The notes: a model not told the origin generated them from the sequence alone. A stretch of DNA of 8,719 bases from Candidatus Multiplicimicrobium inquinatum (GCA_002344825.1 DDUN01000024.1:1-8719); one strand, 5' to 3'. Counted from the first letter of the stretch, positions 1 through 8,139 are shown. Translations and numbers: made by a program.

Positions 1-1281
1 ATCCGCAATCGCATAACGCCCCATGCTGATGCCTATACTTTCAAGTTTGTCGTCATAACTCGGCGATCCATATTGCAATGTCGTGATTAAATTTCCGTCT
101 GTATCCACGACATAAATTTCCGTGCTGATTAAATCCGTCAGCGCGCGGGCATCAAACAAATTTTTTAAAAAAGGGAAATTTCCGGCATCGCGGGTTGAAA
201 GCAAATAAAACTTCTCGGGCCAAACCACGCCGAAAAACTCCAGCCAATGTAAAAATACAGGTAAGCGGTTGCGGACAATCTCTATCGGTCCGTGGTATTC
301 CACTTCGGAAATTTTTCCGGGACGAACAACAAATTCGGCCTCAGGATCATTGAGCGCTTGAAGAAAACTCTTCGGATCAGATCCCCGCATTTCGGAACGA
401 AAAGAATCGCTAACCTTTATCGAGACAGGGGGTTCGTCATGAATAACTCGAGTAGCAGTCGGATCGGGAGCCATATCCAAAATCCATTCCCGATCAATCT
501 TGGGATCAAAAACTTCGGTTAAGTCAGAATTTTTAACACGGTAATCGGCCTGACGCATTAAGTCCCAAACTGTATCAATCCACTGCTTGCGATCCGGACG
601 CGCAAATCCCCGACGAATCCAAAAAGCTATTTTTTGCTGAAATGTTCCGCCCGCCCCCTGACTTTGCCAAATCTGAGACTGCTCGCTCATCACAAATTGT
701 TGCGTTCCGGACGCGGGAATTGAAGCTAAAAATGCTTCAATTAAGTCAGCGCTGCTCACAGGAAATGCAAACCGCCGGCCGCGCTGACTTCGCATCGAAG
801 GCATAACGTCAAAACCCACCCGTATTTTTTCCCACTGTTCTTTTTCAGGGTCGAGATAACTCACAATTCCATACGCGGCAATTTTTGTATCGCTCCGCTG
901 GTTTTCAAAAGAAATGATGTGAAAGTAAATTAGTTTTCCGGTGTCATCTGATCGAAGAATGCGATAAATGCTCGCATCACGATCTATGCCGTCACCCCCA
1001 TGCACACTTATTTCCGCTTTTTGAGCTTTTGCCTTGCCTGTCCCCGCCATTTTTTTCATATCCCCAATATGATCAGGGTTAAAATGCTTATCCAGCCCCT
1101 CCTCTGTCGCAATTGTGGCGCGAAAAACTTTCAAAATATTTTGCGTTTCGCTTGTGTCAATATCTTGCCATTGAATGGCCATGCTTTTTTGCTTAATTCC
1201 TTCTCTGATTTTTTTGCGTTCCGCGTCCGCACGGACGCTTCGACCCACATTCCAAGTTACTTCTGTTTTTTTCGAGAGTCT
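1..1281 (-). other. C-terminal visible region of the giant protein (residues 2287-2713), family not recognised
   Basis: After the transmembrane helix comes a basic segment, then mixed alpha/beta sequence including SIYRILRSDDTGKLIYFHII and a partner strand region (IAAYGIVSYLDPEKEQW), which look like antiparallel beta strands. RSEMR occurs at 2581-2585. Near the window edge, EIYVVDTDGNLITTLQYG resembles the strand-turn-strand of extracytoplasmic sensor (Cache or PAS-like) folds, but this is a weak impression. The domain is cut by the window. Confidence 0.4.
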
Positions 1282-4200
1282 GTAAATAAACCAAGTCACA
1301 AGTCCAAAAATCACAGCGACAAGCAGGCTCCATACACCTGTTCGCACAGCCTCTTGCCGCGTCTGCAAAGAAGCGGCGCGAGTCTGCTCAAGCTGATTTT
1401 TAACCGCGTTACCGCGCTCATGCACTTCTTGAAAAAGGCTAAAAATCGGTCCCTTGCGTTCAATTTTCTGGGCGGGCGGCACGACACGGCTTGAGTCAAC
1501 CACAAGCGCTGCCGGAAGCCCTTCTCCCTCAGAACGCTCCGCTGTGTCAGGCGCCTCGGCAAGAGTTTTGGCTGTCATCGCCGTCAAACCGGCAGTCATC
1601 ACATAAGATAGAAACACTTTGAGCGAACCGCCCCGATTCTGCGTCCTCGATTCGGAACGGAAAGGGTTTTTATTATCAAGGAAAAGGTTAGTTTCATTGA
1701 TCATGATAGCGAGAATCAGAGAGCTTACTTTCCCGTTCGCGGTATTGAGTCCGTCTATATATTGCAAAGCGGCGCGGGCGGCAAACGGGTTTCCTCCAAA
1801 GTTTTTCAATTCTAAGTCAGGCGCGTCTCCCGCCATCGTCCGCATTTCAGCGATACTTTTCAAATGCCGATTAAGCGGACGAAGCAAATTCTGAAACACA
1901 GAAACAACGGAAGATTCCGTTAAAAGAGATCTTTGATTTAAAAAAATCAGCGTTTGCAAAACCGCATAAGCCGCGCCATAAATGTCGAATCCGTTTTCAT
2001 CCAACCAACGGTCTTCGTTTTCCGAATCTGAGACATAATCGGCAAATGTCTGCGCGGCTTCCGACAAATCAACCAAATAGCGATCTAAAGCTCCCTCCGC
2101 TAAAATCTCGATATCAAGTATTTTGGACGCCCGAGATTGCATGTCGATGACAAGCTGATTCAGCTTCGCGTCCTGAATTCCTTTCAAATTACCCCATTCC
2201 ATCGGGTAAACGGCGGTGGGAAGCCTGCCCGAATAGCGTTCTGAGATCAATTGAGTAATCGAATCGTAAATATCTTCACGGCCTTTTTGATCTGCTCCAA
2301 CGGGCCCCATCCATGCAAGGACATCCCTCAATAAATTGAGCGCTTCATCTTCAAAATGACCTCGCACCAAACCTTCAAACGGAGGCGCACGGTAACGGTC
2401 CGTTTCGGCAAGACGGCGCATGATCAAATACAAAATTTCACGCACACTTGCTTGAGCGTTTCTTTCCATGCGTTTAAGCGCCTCGGACAAAATTTCACGC
2501 CGCTCCTCGCCGCCGTAAGATGTTTTGAATTGATCCAGAAAAGGTTGAATGTAAGAGCGAAACTCCTCTTCGCTGAACTGATAACTTTCGCGGAACGCGC
2601 TAAAATCAGGGAAATATTTTGAACGGAAAGCAATTTCAACAACACCCAGCCGCTGAGAGGAACCGACGGATTCCTGCCACACATCTTCCGGTAAATTCAA
2701 AGCCGGTCCTCGGGGGCTTTGATCATTCTCCAAAATTTCCCGCGCCGCTTGCTCAATGATCGGAATAAAACCGCGGGCTTGAATGCGAAAGCGGTTAGCG
2801 TAAAAACTTTCTTTTAAATTATCAAGCCAGCCGGAAAAAAAGCTTTTTAGATCACTGTAGATTTTCCACGCCAAAAAATAAATAGTCCCGGCTCCGGCAG
2901 CTCCGACAGAAGCTTCCTCCATCGGCATTTTTGTGAAATACGCATAAATAAAAATACCCGCTTGCATCCCTAAGGGCAAAAGATATCCAACGGTCCTTAA
3001 AAAACCCCAAAGCAAAAATCCAAAACCTACTTTCAGGTTATTCCAAATCAAGCTCGGTAAGAAAAGCGTCTCATCCGACAACTGTCCGCTGAGATTAAGC
3101 GCCGCATCGAATTCTTCCCGACTCATCAATTCTATTTTTTCATCAAGCTCGGCCCGCTTCGGATGCGCTTTCCACCAAGCCTCAAATTTTTTAGCGGGAA
3201 GCTTGGCGTCCCTAAGCAATTCCTCTACCCTTGAAAAAAAGGCATCGGCTCCGGGTGATTGTTTAAAGCTGTCAGGCAAAGTAAATGTCTCCCTGACTTC
3301 GGAACGGTCTTTTCTTTCTTTATTCGCCGCGTGCACAAATAAGTCTCCCGTAAGCGAGCGAAGGTAGCCTAACCGTGCGTCATTCATGCGCGCCGCTAAT
3401 TCAAAATCACCCGTATAAACCTCACGCACACCGGTTTCATTTTCATTTAAATAACCCGTTATTCCCAAATGCGTCAAAATGCTTTCAGCATATCGAATAG
3501 CGGGATACTCGCTTAACTTCATCTCACGGACAGAGTCGATTGGTTCGCTAGTGCCGGGGATAATATCCATGCCACCCACACTGTGGTGATAGTTTAAAAA
3601 CCTGCGGGGATCAATCAGGGCAATCAAAGAACGCCATGCGGTTTCCGAATCATCCGGCAGCGAGTACGGTTCGTGCACCCTCCAAAGCGTATCCAACGAA
3701 AGCTGTTCCGAAAAAGTAGTACGGCTGTATTCCGATTGATACTCATCCGCATCAAGCAAATCTCCGACATCCAACACAACAACGCGGCCGTTTCTGGTCA
3801 CGCCGATATCAATCAAAAAGCCGTTTGGCTTTGAAAAAAAGCCAAGTTTGAGAAGCCGAACATAAAGATCAATGTAGCTTTTCAAAATCTCATTGATTTC
3901 ACTGAACCTTTCTTCGGGAGAACTTGACTCACGCTTGATTCGCGCGATTCGGTCTGCAAGCGTTTCTACTTTTTCCTGAATAACGGCAAACGGAATAACC
4001 TTGGGACCTTCCGGAAGATTGATGGTTAAATCATAGATGGGTAAATAACCAGCGACATTGTCGCCCAAAATATCCTGAAATTCTGCGTATTTTCTCCGCG
4101 CATCTTCATCCTCGACCTCTTTAATGACAATTTCATTTCCATGAATGAGTCCCGAATAAACTTCGGATTGAGAACCACGCGCCAAGGGGTGAAGCTCCCC

Positions 4201-7200
4201 CTCCTCAAGTTCCTTTCGCACTGCATTTTCTCCGGCAATCTGAATTTGGCGGTCAATTTCCAAGGGGTTTAGATTAAATTGACGGAGGATCTCGGCAATC
4301 GGCTCTTGGGTGATCATACCGCGGTAATAAGCCTCTAAAAGAAATTCGGGATTGAGCGTTTGAGCAGTCAACTGCGCCAAAAACCGGGCAAGAGGATTCT
4401 GCTCAGCCTGCGGCGCACTTTCACTGTCACGCATCCCGGGTGATTCCCCTTTCGCTTCAGCCATCTCTTGATCCGTATCACGAGCCCCGGAGCGAAGTTG
4501 ATTTAAATGAGTCTTGAGTCCCGCATAAAACTTGGTATGGATATACTCTATTGATTCCTGCTCACTCATTTCTGGTGAAGCATCATCCACAAAAATAAAA
4601 GTTTTGGGATCGCTCTTTTTTTCATCTATCAGAGGCTGAGTCAGCCGTTCAAAGTCTTTCATGCGGGTTTCAAATTTCTGCAACTGCACTTCAGAAGTTC
4701 CCGAACTATCGGGACGAGCAGATTGAGCATTCCGGCGAAGCGTTCTTTCCAAAAGCTTGCCTCGATCGACGTGCAAAACGGCAACAAGAGGAGTTTGATT
4801 ATCTCCCAAAATAATTGTCCCATCATTAATCGCTTCATCTTGCATCAGTGTGCGCGGAAACCCATCGAAAAAAATGCCCCGTGCATCCTTATATTCGGAC
4901 TGTGCAAGCGCAAAATTAACCATATCCAGAGTTACAGTCTCCGTAATCAATCCATTACGCATCATCTCCAAAGCATCCTGAACCATTCCGACATAGGGTC
5001 GATATTTTTCCTCATCCCCTTTCTGAGGTTCCCCCCGCACCAGCCGGTCAACTCCCCGGTAAATTTCTCCGATTTCAAGATAGGCATACCCCTTCGGCAC
5101 ATTGTGATCCTGTAAATATTTGTTCAGTTGATACATCATTGATTTCATCAGCGTTCCTTTACCCGCCCCCGGAGCTCCTAAAATCGAAATGAACCGACCT
5201 TGATCAAGCAGCATCTGAATTAATTCTTCATCCATCTGAGGCATATCCTCATAACGCATCTCAGAGCGTGAAGAAAACAAAACATGCGACCGCGGTCTAT
5301 CGGCACTTCCCCAACGGTAAAGAATTTCGCGGAGAATAAGCCGGTTACGATCTTGGCGAAGCACTTGAAAGTGATGATTCAATCTTTCGATTTTACGCTG
5401 CCCAGAACGGACGGGAACAATGAACTTAGCAAGCGCCGTTTCAGCATCGTCAAACTCAAATACATAATGATCCCGCGCGGTGGTAAAAAGATCCCAAAGA
5501 TTCATTTTAGAAAGCTCTTCTGAAAATGCGCGAATTTTTTCATCTGCAAAAACCCATGATGCAGGCGCAGGCGAACCATATGTCTTCAGCTCATTCAACA
5601 CTTCATCGCGCATTCCCGCGCCGTTATTCTTGCCTAACTCTTCACCCAAAAAAGCATCAAAGCTTGCGTAATCACCCTGCCGGTAAACATCCGCTTCGGT
5701 AAGATTGGTGCCCGATATTTCCCGCGAATCTAATCCGCGCAACCAGTCTCCGTAAGCATCCTTAATACTCTCAGATTCATTTTTAAGGATGATTTCGATC
5801 ACGCTCATCAAAGCCATCGCCTGCGCGGCTTGCCGCATCACATAAGCACTCTTCTCATCAGAATAGGTTCTTGCCTCTTTGGAAGAAGGAGCAGACTTGA
5901 TTCCGGCAAAAGCAATCTTCACCGCACTCACTTTCTGAGTGATAAGTCTGTTGAGCAACTCCGGGTTCGATAATGCATCATCCCATTTTGCATTGCCTTC
6001 CTCACGCAAAGCGCTCCAAAAATCGTAAAGAGCCATGCGGTTTAATTTCCGCATTTTGTCTGCCGCGGATAATCGATAAGCCAGTGTTTGGAAATCACGA
6101 TACTGAACATCATTCTTCTGTTTTTCAATTTCGGAAATCCATTCTGAATAATCTTTACGGGCCGCTTCTAAAACATCGCCGGAATAAACTTCCACTGACG
6201 AACTTGAAACGGAAGGAATTGAAACGGATGCGTTGGGTTCCATTACCGCCGGGCCTGTCATTGCCGCGACAGCATTCATTGAACGCAGTAAATTCGCGAC
6301 GCTTTGCTGATTGAGGTTTCCGGACGAGCACAAAGATCGTAACCCGCTGACAAACTGATCCACCCGACGGGATAATCTTTCAGCCGTACCTTCACTGACC
6401 CGCGGGCGCGCGCCATTCTCTAAAACCTTCTCATCGAGAAAGCGGGTGTATTTCCAGGCGTCCTGCGCGCGTCCCAGATCGGCAAGATCACGCACAATTT
6501 CATCACGCCAAACCTTGGCAACTTCTGAGTTTTGGGACAAAAGCTGGTCACGCACCGAACGCGCAAACGCGTCATACGGACGAACCCGGTTATTTTCAAC
6601 TTTAAAATAGGACTTCCATGAAACATCGCCGGCCATATGCTTACGGTATAAGTTTTCTTCCGGTAGGCGTTCTATTTTGGGTGTCACAACCGCATACGAA
6701 AGACCTTCCTTTTTAAACCGCTCCGCCATTCCTTGCGTGTGAAAACCACCGGCGACGAAAACCGCCGGGCGAAGATCATCCGATTGACCGGACATCAGTT
6801 TACGGAGATTCCGCATAAACGCCTTTTCACGCTCAATCGACTTCTCATAAAAGCTGATGTGCGCTTCAAACAAGTTCCAATCGATCAGATCAGGCTCTCC
6901 CTCTTCCCCCCCGGAAGAACCCGATCTCATCGATTGAACTTTAATCCACTCATCATGCGACAATTCAAGCCGGGTCAGTTTTTCCAGTAATCGTATTTTC
7001 AGGCTTTTCCTTTCCGTGGTTCGAATAACAGTCTGACGCGACACATCTATCTCACGGCTCATTAATTCCTTTTTCACCGATGCCGCGTAAGCTTCAAACT
7101 CTTTTAAAAGCTTGGTTCCGCGAATCGACTCCAACCGCATCTGCATCAGCGACAACTCACGCAGCGGACGCGAAAAACGCAAAGCCATGTCCAGCCCTTC

Positions 7201-8139
7201 CGCCATTTTTTTAATGCGTACCGCAAACTCCTGCGCGTTCATTTCTCCCGTTTGATAAGCCTGCAAACAACGGTTTAGCTCCATCAGTTCTTTTTTGCGA
7301 GTTGCCGCATTTTTCTCTAAAACTTCGCGCACGGCTTCCGCCGCGGCTTTCAACTCAGAGATTTCACCCTGATTTGATTTTTCCTGGGAATCCACGCGCA
7401 AAAGAAGTTCCATCAAAGATCCGGCAGAGGGCTTTTGTATCTTGGAGAAAACTTGAATCGTCTCAAGAATCTGGGTGTGATTTTTTTCAAAAGCTTCCCA
7501 GGCTTGATCCGCTTTTAAAAGCTCTGGGGAATAATTTTTTTGCTTGAAGCTTTCTAAATCCGTTCTCAGAGTTTTAAGGCGTGCAAGCAAAGCGGATTCA
7601 CTTTCAAGCGCGCGCGAATAATCCGCCAGTGCCTGCTCATAAAGTGACCAGTCTTCAACGCCCTGAAAGCGTACGTCTGTTCCGGCAAAAACCGAAGCTG
7701 CGGCCGCGCCGCTCAGTTCCGCGCGCTCATAATAATCTTTAAAAATTTTCTTCAGTAATTTTGGGTCGGGAAAACTGCGGAAAAACTGCGGGTCAAGCTG
7801 AGAGGAAGCACCTTCCAAAGCGACATTTTTCACGCCATATTTTTTCTCAAAAAAACGGATCAGCGCGTGAAGATTTTTCTGCGCGTCGGGAATTGCGTGC
7901 GCATCCTGAATTAAAATAACGGCGGGTTTATTTTGTCCGGCTTCAAACTTCTCGCTGACCTCTCCAAAGTTTTCCGGCACTTCCAATTCCTTTAATACAA
8001 AATTTGCGGATGGAGCCGAGGGACCGGATGACGACGGTAACGCGTACAAAAGACTGCCGTCCCCCATGCCCGATAAAAGCATGAGAACGGACAGAAACCA
8101 CGCCGTAATTTTTACAGGCAAAAAATGTTTTATTTTCAT
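1..8139 (-). CDS. Giant multi-domain membrane/exported protein, 2,713 codons visible, 3' end outside window
   Basis: One uninterrupted frame runs from ATG 8139 to the window edge; no TAA, TAG or TGA occurs in frame. The start is well fixed: an in-frame stop lies at 8194-8196, and no ATG, GTG or TTG lies between it and 8139. The Shine-Dalgarno is weak (AAAAAGACAG just upstream). Visible order: signal peptide (1-33), TIKI/ChaN-like domain (about 70-480) with a coiled-coil-like insertion, helical region, adenylate kinase-like domain (983-1215), kinase-like domain (about 1310-1470), charged linker, hydrophobic region (1704-1758), long helical region, weak hydrophobic stretch (2175-2190), clear transmembrane helix (2268-2286), and an unrecognised C-terminal part. 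Only Cys291 and Cys604 are present. No known full-length family is recognised, so overall function is unknown. The architecture suggests a large cell-envelope protein with nucleotide-binding modules. Giant proteins of this kind are known from Omnitrophota, which is the basis for the suggested origin. The frame could not stay open by chance, so one gene is near certain. Confidence 0.95.
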   Translation of the reverse strand, partial: MKIKHFLPVKITAWFLSVLMLLSGMGDGSLLYALPSSSGPSAPSANFVLKELEVPENFGEVSEKFEAGQNKPAVILIQDAHAIPDAQKNLHALIRFFEKKYGVKNVALEGASSQLDPQFFRSFPDPKLLKKIFKDYYERAELSGAAAASVFAGTDVRFQGVEDWSLYEQALADYSRALESESALLARLKTLRTDLESFKQKNYSPELLKADQAWEAFEKNHTQILETIQVFSKIQKPSAGSLMELLLRVDSQEKSNQGEISELKAAAEAVREVLEKNAATRKKELMELNRCLQAYQTGEMNAQEFAVRIKKMAEGLDMALRFSRPLRELSLMQMRLESIRGTKLLKEFEAYAASVKKELMSREIDVSRQTVIRTTERKSLKIRLLEKLTRLELSHDEWIKVQSMRSGSSGGEEGEPDLIDWNLFEAHISFYEKSIEREKAFMRNLRKLMSGQSDDLRPAVFVAGGFHTQGMAERFKKEGLSYAVVTPKIERLPEENLYRKHMAGDVSWKSYFKVENNRVRPYDAFARSVRDQLLSQNSEVAKVWRDEIVRDLADLGRAQDAWKYTRFLDEKVLENGARPRVSEGTAERLSRRVDQFVSGLRSLCSSGNLNQQSVANLLRSMNAVAAMTGPAVMEPNASVSIPSVSSSSVEVYSGDVLEAARKDYSEWISEIEKQKNDVQYRDFQTLAYRLSAADKMRKLNRMALYDFWSALREEGNAKWDDALSNPELLNRLITQKVSAVKIAFAGIKSAPSSKEARTYSDEKSAYVMRQAAQAMALMSVIEIILKNESESIKDAYGDWLRGLDSREISGTNLTEADVYRQGDYASFDAFLGEELGKNNGAGMRDEVLNELKTYGSPAPASWVFADEKIRAFSEELSKMNLWDLFTTARDHYVFEFDDAETALAKFIVPVRSGQRKIERLNHHFQVLRQDRNRLILREILYRWGSADRPRSHVLFSSRSEMRYEDMPQMDEELIQMLLDQGRFISILGAPGAGKGTLMKSMMYQLNKYLQDHNVPKGYAYLEIGEIYRGVDRLVRGEPQKGDEEKYRPYVGMVQDALEMMRNGLITETVTLDMVNFALAQSEYKDARGIFFDGFPRTLMQDEAINDGTIILGDNQTPLVAVLHVDRGKLLERTLRRNAQSARPDSSGTSEVQLQKFETRMKDFERLTQPLIDEKKSDPKTFIFVDDASPEMSEQESIEYIHTKFYAGLKTHLNQLRSGARDTDQEMAEAKGESPGMRDSESAPQAEQNPLARFLAQLTAQTLNPEFLLEAYYRGMITQEPIAEILRQFNLNPLEIDRQIQIAGENAVRKELEEGELHPLARGSQSEVYSGLIHGNEIVIKEVEDEDARRKYAEFQDILGDNVAGYLPIYDLTINLPEGPKVIPFAVIQEKVETLADRIARIKRESSSPEERFSEINEILKSYIDLYVRLLKLGFFSKPNGFLIDIGVTRNGRVVVLDVGDLLDADEYQSEYSRTTFSEQLSLDTLWRVHEPYSLPDDSETAWRSLIALIDPRRFLNYHHSVGGMDIIPGTSEPIDSVREMKLSEYPAIRYAESILTHLGITGYLNENETGVREVYTGDFELAARMNDARLGYLRSLTGDLFVHAANKERKDRSEVRETFTLPDSFKQSPGADAFFSRVEELLRDAKLPAKKFEAWWKAHPKRAELDEKIELMSREEFDAALNLSGQLSDETLFLPSLIWNNLKVGFGFLLWGFLRTVGYLLPLGMQAGIFIYAYFTKMPMEEASVGAAGAGTIYFLAWKIYSDLKSFFSGWLDNLKESFYANRFRIQARGFIPIIEQAAREILENDQSPRGPALNLPEDVWQESVGSSQRLGVVEIAFRSKYFPDFSAFRESYQFSEEEFRSYIQPFLDQFKTSYGGEERREILSEALKRMERNAQASVREILYLIMRRLAETDRYRAPPFEGLVRGHFEDEALNLLRDVLAWMGPVGADQKGREDIYDSITQLISERYSGRLPTAVYPMEWGNLKGIQDAKLNQLVIDMQSRASKILDIEILAEGALDRYLVDLSEAAQTFADYVSDSENEDRWLDENGFDIYGAAYAVLQTLIFLNQRSLLTESSVVSVFQNLLRPLNRHLKSIAEMRTMAGDAPDLELKNFGGNPFAARAALQYIDGLNTANGKVSSLILAIMINETNLFLDNKNPFRSESRTQNRGGSLKVFLSYVMTAGLTAMTAKTLAEAPDTAERSEGEGLPAALVVDSSRVVPPAQKIERKGPIFSLFQEVHERGNAVKNQLEQTRAASLQTRQEAVRTGVWSLLVAVIFGLVTWFIYRLSKKTEVTWNVGRSVRADAERKKIREGIKQKSMAIQWQDIDTSETQNILKVFRATIATEEGLDKHFNPDHIGDMKKMAGTGKAKAQKAEISVHGGDGIDRDASIYRILRSDDTGKLIYFHIISFENQRSDTKIAAYGIVSYLDPEKEQWEKIRVGFDVMPSMRSQRGRRFAFPVSSADLIEAFLASIPASGTQQFVMSEQSQIWQSQGAGGTFQQKIAFWIRRGFARPDRKQWIDTVWDLMRQADYRVKNSDLTEVFDPKIDREWILDMAPDPTATRVIHDEPPVSIKVSDSFRSEMRGSDPKSFLQALNDPEAEFVVRPGKISEVEYHGPIEIVRNRLPVFLHWLEFFGVVWPEKFYLLSTRDAGNFPFLKNLFDARALTDLISTEIYVVDTDGNLITTLQYGSPSYDDKLESIGISMGRYAIAD
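1282..1338 (-). other. Transmembrane helix (residues 2268-2286)
   Basis: GVWSLLVAVIFGLVTWFIY is uncharged, with Arg2266 just before and R-L-S-K-K just after. It is the clearest single transmembrane helix in the protein. The positive cluster on its C-terminal side would favour that side facing the cytoplasm. A weaker hydrophobic stretch at residues 2175-2190 (VFLSYVMTAGLTAMTA) lies about 80 residues earlier and might be a second crossing. Confidence 0.85.
2866..3030 (-). other. Membrane-associated hydrophobic region (residues 1704-1758)
   Basis: Residues 1704-1735 are strongly hydrophobic and aromatic (VGFGFLLWGFLRTVGYLLPL and onward), with a single Arg1715. A short polar break (TKMPMEE) follows, then an Ala/Gly-rich segment to Trp1758 (ASVGAAGAGTIYFLAW). 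This could be one long helix plus one short helix, or a hairpin; the number of crossings cannot be settled by eye. Positive charges (K1759 onward) flank the end. Confidence 0.7.
3730..4212 (-). other. Protein kinase-like domain, probably degenerate (residues about 1310-1470)
   Basis: LARGSQSEVYSG (Ala1320-Gly1330) resembles a glycine-rich loop, and IVIKEV carries the expected lysine (Lys1340). FAVIQEKVETLADRI looks like the hinge strand and following helix. LLKLGFFSKPNGFLID followed by GRVVVLDVGDLLD resembles the catalytic loop and DFG strand of small atypical kinases. Asp1457 is in the DFG position. The catalytic-loop aspartate (HRD type) is not visible: Ser1436-Lys1437 stand there, and Asp1444 replaces the usual asparagine. 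This suggests a pseudokinase or an unusual kinase. Family assignment is by pattern only. Confidence 0.45.
4495..5193 (-). other. Adenylate kinase-like NMP kinase domain (residues about 983-1215)
   Basis: ISILGAPGAGKGT (P-loop, Gly988-Thr996, Lys994) opens the domain. LEIGEIYRG corresponds to the STGDxxR NMP-binding segment, and MRNGLITETVTLDMV to the following G-x-V/I-T/P helix. IFFDGFPRT (Asp1092-Thr1097, Arg1096) is the hallmark adenylate kinase motif. The LID region LRRNAQSARPDSS is short and has no zinc cysteines. Arg1142, Asp1144 and Arg1159 (in RMKDFERLTQPLI) sit where the family keeps its phosphate-binding residues. FIFVDDASP ends the fold in place of the usual V-D-G. All main catalytic positions appear intact, so activity transferring phosphate from ATP to a nucleoside monophosphate is plausible. 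The STGD threonine-aspartate pair is altered (IGE), so substrate preference may differ from AMP. Confidence 0.88.
4699..4714. repeat. Perfect 6-bp-arm palindrome inside the adenylate kinase LID coding sequence
   Basis: TCCCGAACTATCGGGA has perfect 6-base arms around a 4-base loop. It encodes part of the ARPDSSGT loop of the LID, a place in the fold that tolerates insertions. Confidence 0.6.
6700..7932 (-). other. TIKI/TraB/ChaN/EreA-like domain with coiled-coil insertion (residues about 70-480)
   Basis: The segment AVILIQDAHAIPDAQKNLHA has a beta strand followed by a histidine (H81) and a helix. NVALEGASS follows with Glu109. Near the end, VFVAGGFHTQGMAERFKKEG contains His467 in a GG-x-H-xx-G context. 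This strand-His, strand-Glu, strand-Gly-His order is how the TIKI/TraB/GumN, ChaN and erythromycin-esterase folds place their metal or catalytic residues. Between Glu109 and His467 lie long charged helices (about 170-440) with coiled-coil character, which makes this domain longer than the usual 250-300 residues. The family could be metal-dependent peptidase-like, haem-binding or esterase-like; the sequence does not decide between them. Confidence 0.5.
8041..8139 (-). other. Signal peptide of the giant protein (residues 1-33)
   Basis: The N-terminus has a basic start (MKIKHFLPVK), a hydrophobic core at about residues 11-25 (ITAWFLSVLMLLSGM) and a possible signal peptidase I site after Ala33 (SLLYA|LPSS), followed by a Ser/Pro-rich linker. 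There is no cysteine, so it is not a lipoprotein signal. It could instead remain as an uncleaved N-terminal anchor; the -3 position is Leu, which is not ideal for cleavage. Either way it predicts that the next 1,600 or so residues lie outside the cytoplasm. Confidence 0.65.

Noticed and set aside
1000..1494. Plus-strand open frame of 164 codons
   Set aside because: It lies wholly antisense to the giant gene, has a Cys/Phe/His-rich composition unlike a normal protein and no recognisable motif.
2424..2684. Minus-strand open frame of 86 codons in another frame
   Set aside because: It overlaps the giant gene out of frame and has no family features or convincing ribosome-binding site.
4723..5115. 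Plus-strand open frame of 130 codons
   Set aside because: It is antisense to the adenylate kinase domain, whose motifs are unmistakable on the minus strand; the plus frame has no known motif.
4495..5259. Separate adenylate kinase gene starting at an internal ATG (5259)
   Set aside because: The frame is continuous on both sides and no stop, clear Shine-Dalgarno or gap marks a gene boundary. An internal start cannot be fully excluded.
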